Shown: piece by piece, positions 13,015 to 15,628 of the stretch
Layout of the letters: each line of letters starts with the position of its first letter
Numbering within the stretch: position 1 is the first letter of the stretch
Assembly: GCA_964624465.1 (NCBI GenBank)
Contig: CAZUZD010000130.1
Location: 1 to 15,628 of the forward strand
Reading direction: 5' to 3'
Source of the DNA: CAZUZD01 sp964624465
Lineage (GTDB): Bacteria; Planctomycetota; Planctomycetia; Isosphaerales; Isosphaeraceae
DNA length: 15,628 bases
Position numbers and translations under genes: made by a program
The notes under the pieces: model-generated
The model's input: only the letters and a program-made list of their open reading frames with translations
The model's database searches: none
What the model was told of the DNA's origin: nothing

Positions 13015-14595
13015 TCAGTGCCGCAGGGGGTACCAGCCGGCGTACTCGAGAAACTCGGTGATCCAGGGGTTGGTCCAGGGGGACCGCAGCGCGTAGCCGA
13101 CGGAGAAGATCGAGACGCCCAGCGCGATCAGCGTGAGCGTGCGGAACGCCCGGCTCCGCTGGCCGGCCTCGACGCCGCCGGGCAGCATGATCAGCCAGAA
13201 CGGGATCAACCAGAACAGCCATCGCAGGCCCTGGGTCGAGCCGCCGTAGTTCCGCGCCTTGGGGTTCCAGGTGTAGAAGGCGAGCATGGCGACGGTCAGC
13301 AGCAGCGTCAGCCAGGCGGCGGCGGGCATCCGGCGGGCGCCGCCGAAGAGGTTCTTGAACGTGCCCAGCAGCGCGAACAGGAAGATCGGCGAGAGCGAGA
13401 AGACGCCGTGGTGGCCGAGCGTCATGTGGAACAGGTACAGGGGCTTCGGCTCGGGCTCGACGTTGAAGTAGTCGAAGGCCAGCGGTGTGTTCCAGTAACT
13501 GCCCTCGAAGTTGTACGACTTCGTGCCGAACTCCTCGTAGATCGGCGTGAGCTGGCCGGTGGCGAGCACCTGGGTGACCAGGAACGCGGCGATCGGCACC
13601 GCGGCGGCGGGCACGAAGTAGAGCAGGGTCGACCGGGGGAACCGCACCACGAAGCACAGGAACAGCAGCGCCCCGAAGAGCGCCGCCGGCAGCTCGTTGG
13701 CGGCGCAGAAGGCGGCCCAGAAGCCGGCGGCGGCGAAGTAGCGCGGTGCCCGCTGGCCGTCGTCGAAGACCCGCACCAGGGCGTAGAGCGCGAAGAACGC
13801 GCTGGTGGCCGCGACGGTGTGGTTGTTGAGCGTCTGGTTGAAGCTGGTCAGGTACGTGCCGAAGCCGGCGGCCGTCAGGCTGTACATCCACGCCCAGTCG
13901 TTGGCGGCGTGGCGGTCGAGCAGCCGCGCCAGCAGCACGAGCATGGCCACGAACGGCACGGCGTTGAACAGGAGGATGATCGGCTTGAAGTAGTAGACGT
14001 GCGCCGGGAACTTCACCGGGCCGAGCTGCTGCGTGCGCTCCTCGCCCGTGGCCAGCCGGGTGGTGAACTGGCCGGGCTGGCCGGGGACGGGCTCGGTGAC
14101 GTTGAGCGCGTGCCGCTCGACCTCGCGGGCGGCCTCCAGGGGCACGCCGCTGGCGAGCCGGAACGGGTACAGCAGGCCGGCGGCGAGGGTGGGCAGGAGC
14201 GGCGGCTTGCTCGAGTAGTCGTGCACGGTCGGCTCGCCACGCTTCCACCAGGGCGGGGCCACGGCGTAGCTCAGGCGGTCGAGCCGCCGGGCGTCAGGGC
14301 CGGGCGGGGTCACCTTGTCGGGGCGGCGGACCCGGTCCATCGTGCGGTCGAGCCAGGGGGCCCGGTCGATCGCGTACGTCCCGCGCTCCACCAGCGACCA
14401 GACGGTGCACCACCGCGAGATGTCGTTGGCCTCCAGCAGGGCCCGCGAGCGGTTGGTCACGCCCAGCACCAGGGCGGCGGCCGACCAGAGGATCAGCGCC
14501 CCGATCAGGGCGCGGTGCTCGGGCCGGCGGCGGCCGACGGCCTCGGGGGTGTCGGCGGGGTCGGCGTCGGGGGTGTCGTCAAAGTCGCGGCTCAT
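13015..14595 (-). CDS. GT-C type membrane glycosyltransferase (PMT/ArnT-like, lipid-linked sugar user)
   Basis: It is a large multi-pass membrane protein of 526 residues. After a short acidic cytosolic lead comes a first helix (about 29-47), then an outside loop with EANDISRW (55-62), where GT-C enzymes place the acidic catalytic residue, and HDYSSKPPLLPTLAAG (125-140), a typical second-loop motif. Further hydrophobic segments lie near 205-225, 235-252, 260-276, 285-318, 324-345, 400-415, 427-442, 458-473 and 485-502. GT-C enzymes use polyprenyl-phosphate sugars on the outer side of the membrane; the gene before it encodes an enzyme that would make such a donor. It starts inside the end of that gene (17-bp overlap), so the two are probably coupled in translation. 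The acceptor, protein or lipid or glycan, is unknown. Confidence 0.82.
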   Translation of the reverse strand: MSRDFDDTPDADPADTPEAVGRRRPEHRALIGALILWSAAALVLGVTNRSRALLEANDISRWCTVWSLVERGTYAIDRAPWLDRTMDRVRRPDKVTPPGPDARRLDRLSYAVAPPWWKRGEPTVHDYSSKPPLLPTLAAGLLYPFRLASGVPLEAAREVERHALNVTEPVPGQPGQFTTRLATGEERTQQLGPVKFPAHVYYFKPIILLFNAVPFVAMLVLLARLLDRHAANDWAWMYSLTAAGFGTYLTSFNQTLNNHTVAATSAFFALYALVRVFDDGQRAPRYFAAAGFWAAFCAANELPAALFGALLFLCFVVRFPRSTLLYFVPAAAVPIAAFLVTQVLATGQLTPIYEEFGTKSYNFEGSYWNTPLAFDYFNVEPEPKPLYLFHMTLGHHGVFSLSPIFLFALLGTFKNLFGGARRMPAAAWLTLLLTVAMLAFYTWNPKARNYGGSTQGLRWLFWLIPFWLIMLPGGVEAGQRSRAFRTLTLIALGVSIFSVGYALRSPWTNPWITEFLEYAGWYPLRH

Positions 14596-15604
14596 GCTGG
14601 GGCTCCGCAGCCAGGCGACGGGCCGGGTCGGGCCCGCCGATCGTCTCGGCGATGCTGTACGTGTCGCTGGGCCGGATCTGGTACGAGGTCAGCAGCTCGG
14701 CCAGCACGCCCAGGCCGACCAGCTGCACGCCCACCAGGAGCGCCGTGGCCGAGCCCACCAGCAGGCCGACCCCGGGGGGCCGGCCGGCGAGCCCCCAGGC
14801 CAGGCCCTGGAGGACCAGTCCCAGCAAACCGAGCACCAGCGGCGGCACGCCCAGGGCGCCCATCGCGTGCAGGGGGCGCTGGCCGTAGCGGGTCACGAAC
14901 CGCACGGTGACCAGGTCGAGGAACCCCTTGAAGAGCCGGGTCAGCCCGTACTTCGAGCGCCCGAACCGGCGGGCCCGGTGGTGCACGACCACCTCGCCGA
15001 CCCGGAAGCCGCGGGCGTGGGCCAGCACGGGCACGAACCGGTGCAGCTCGCCGTAGAGGAACCCGACCTCGTCGAGCACCGCCCGCCGGTACGCCTTGAA
15101 CCCGCAGTTGTGGTCGTGGAGCGTGCAGCCGGTGACTCGGCTGACGACGGCGTTGAACAGCCGGCTGGGCCAGACCTTGTGCCAGGGGTCGTGCCGGGTC
15201 CGCTTCCAGCCGCTCACCACGTCGCGGCCCTCCCCCTCGGCCAGCGCGGCCAGGAACCGGGGGATCTCGGCGGGGTCGTCCTGGAGGTCGGCGTCGAGGG
15301 TCAGCACGATCTCCCCGCGCGCCGCGGCGAACCCGGCGGCCAGGGCGGCGGCCTTGCCGAAGTTGCGGCGGAACCGGAGGCCCCGCACCCGGGGGTCGGC
15401 GGCGGCCAGCCGCTCGATCTCGGCCCACGAGCCGTCGCGGCTGCCGTCGTCGACGAGCACGAACTCGGCGGGCCCGACGGCGGCGAACGCCGCATCGAGC
15501 TCGGCGTGCAGCCGCGCCAGGCTCTCGCGCTCGTTGAAGACCGGGATCACCACGCTGGCGAGATCCGGCTCCGGCTCGTCAGTTCGCAGGCCAAGACCGG
15601 GCAT
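14579..15604 (-). CDS. Polyprenyl-phosphate glycosyltransferase, GT2 family (ArnC/GtrB/DPM1-like)
   Basis: It transfers a sugar from a nucleotide sugar to undecaprenyl phosphate at the inner face of the membrane. The product is 341 residues. The GT-A domain has SVVIPVFNERESL at 17-29, VDDGSRDGS at 51-59, RRNFGKAAALAAGF at 79-92, the metal-binding DADLQDDP at 104-111, DHNCGFKAYRR at 164-174 and HHRARRFGRSKYG at 208-220. Two membrane helices follow (about 248-270 and 280-303), then a tail with LTSYQIRPSDTYSI. This is the standard GtrB/ArnC plan. The ATG at 15604 lies just before the conserved N-terminus; no purine-rich Shine-Dalgarno is visible in the remaining 24 bases, and the promoter is outside the window or absent. 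It leads the operon seen here, though genes may lie upstream beyond the edge. Confidence 0.93.
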   Translation of the reverse strand: MPGLGLRTDEPEPDLASVVIPVFNERESLARLHAELDAAFAAVGPAEFVLVDDGSRDGSWAEIERLAAADPRVRGLRFRRNFGKAAALAAGFAAARGEIVLTLDADLQDDPAEIPRFLAALAEGEGRDVVSGWKRTRHDPWHKVWPSRLFNAVVSRVTGCTLHDHNCGFKAYRRAVLDEVGFLYGELHRFVPVLAHARGFRVGEVVVHHRARRFGRSKYGLTRLFKGFLDLVTVRFVTRYGQRPLHAMGALGVPPLVLGLLGLVLQGLAWGLAGRPPGVGLLVGSATALLVGVQLVGLGVLAELLTSYQIRPSDTYSIAETIGGPDPARRLAAEPQHEPRL

Positions 15605-15628
15605 GGAGGGGACCGTCGTTCCGGATCG

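Noticed and set aside
13018..14910. Long open frame on the plus strand (630 codons)
   Set aside because: It is antisense to the GT-C gene; the product is repetitive Gly/Val/Gln/Arg without domains.
1..15628. CRISPR array, tRNA, rRNA, insertion sequence or prophage
   Set aside because: No spaced direct repeats, no tRNA-like cloverleaf with TTCGANTC-type arm, no transposase or integrase motifs were found by eye on either strand.

Overview
The window is very GC-rich and gene-dense, with genes on both strands. The gene mix suggests a planctomycete, most likely of the Isosphaerales/Isosphaeraceae type: an FHA-GGDEF signalling protein, a RoxA-like di-heme cytochrome lipoprotein, a Gfo/Idh/MocA oxidoreductase with the KWWRTQ..YYDSGGWRGTW core, a large GT-C membrane protein with an SSKPPLLPTL loop, and a CsrA without flagellar neighbours. 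This placement is an inference from gene content and base composition. No rRNA, tRNA, CRISPR array, insertion sequence or prophage gene was seen.

Left part (1-5238). Minus strand: the N-terminal part of a DAHP synthase (cut by the window edge) and csrA, with GC-rich hairpins between them. A 366-bp intergenic region, unusually AT-rich in its right half, carries candidate promoters and several dyads, then a small ArsR-type regulator on the plus strand. Minus strand again: a TIM-barrel sugar phosphate isomerase/epimerase-like enzyme, an FHA-GGDEF diguanylate cyclase with an intact inhibitory site, and a CPBP-family membrane protease.

Middle part (5239-9903). Plus strand: tyrosyl-tRNA synthetase behind a good sigma70-like promoter, a Gfo/Idh/MocA oxidoreductase, and a secreted lipoprotein with two haem c sites. 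Hairpins lie between these genes, so they are probably separate or only partly coupled transcripts.

Right part (9904-15628). This looks like a surface-glycan gene set. Four minus-strand genes are tightly packed (17-bp overlap, 1-bp gap, 4-bp ATGA overlap): a polyprenyl-phosphate glycosyltransferase (GT2), a GT-C type membrane glycosyltransferase, a SAM methyltransferase, and a NeuD/PglD-like left-handed beta-helix acyltransferase. A WbqC-family gene converges on them with a 9-bp gap. A cytosolic five-bladed-propeller (glycosidase-like) protein is divergent from the WbqC gene. A plausible reading is that GT2 charges a lipid carrier with a sugar, the GT-C enzyme transfers it outside the membrane, and the other proteins make or modify an unusual sugar. 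The substrate cannot be told from sequence. This cluster and the regulatory DNA around csrA and the ArsR gene are the parts most worth a second look.
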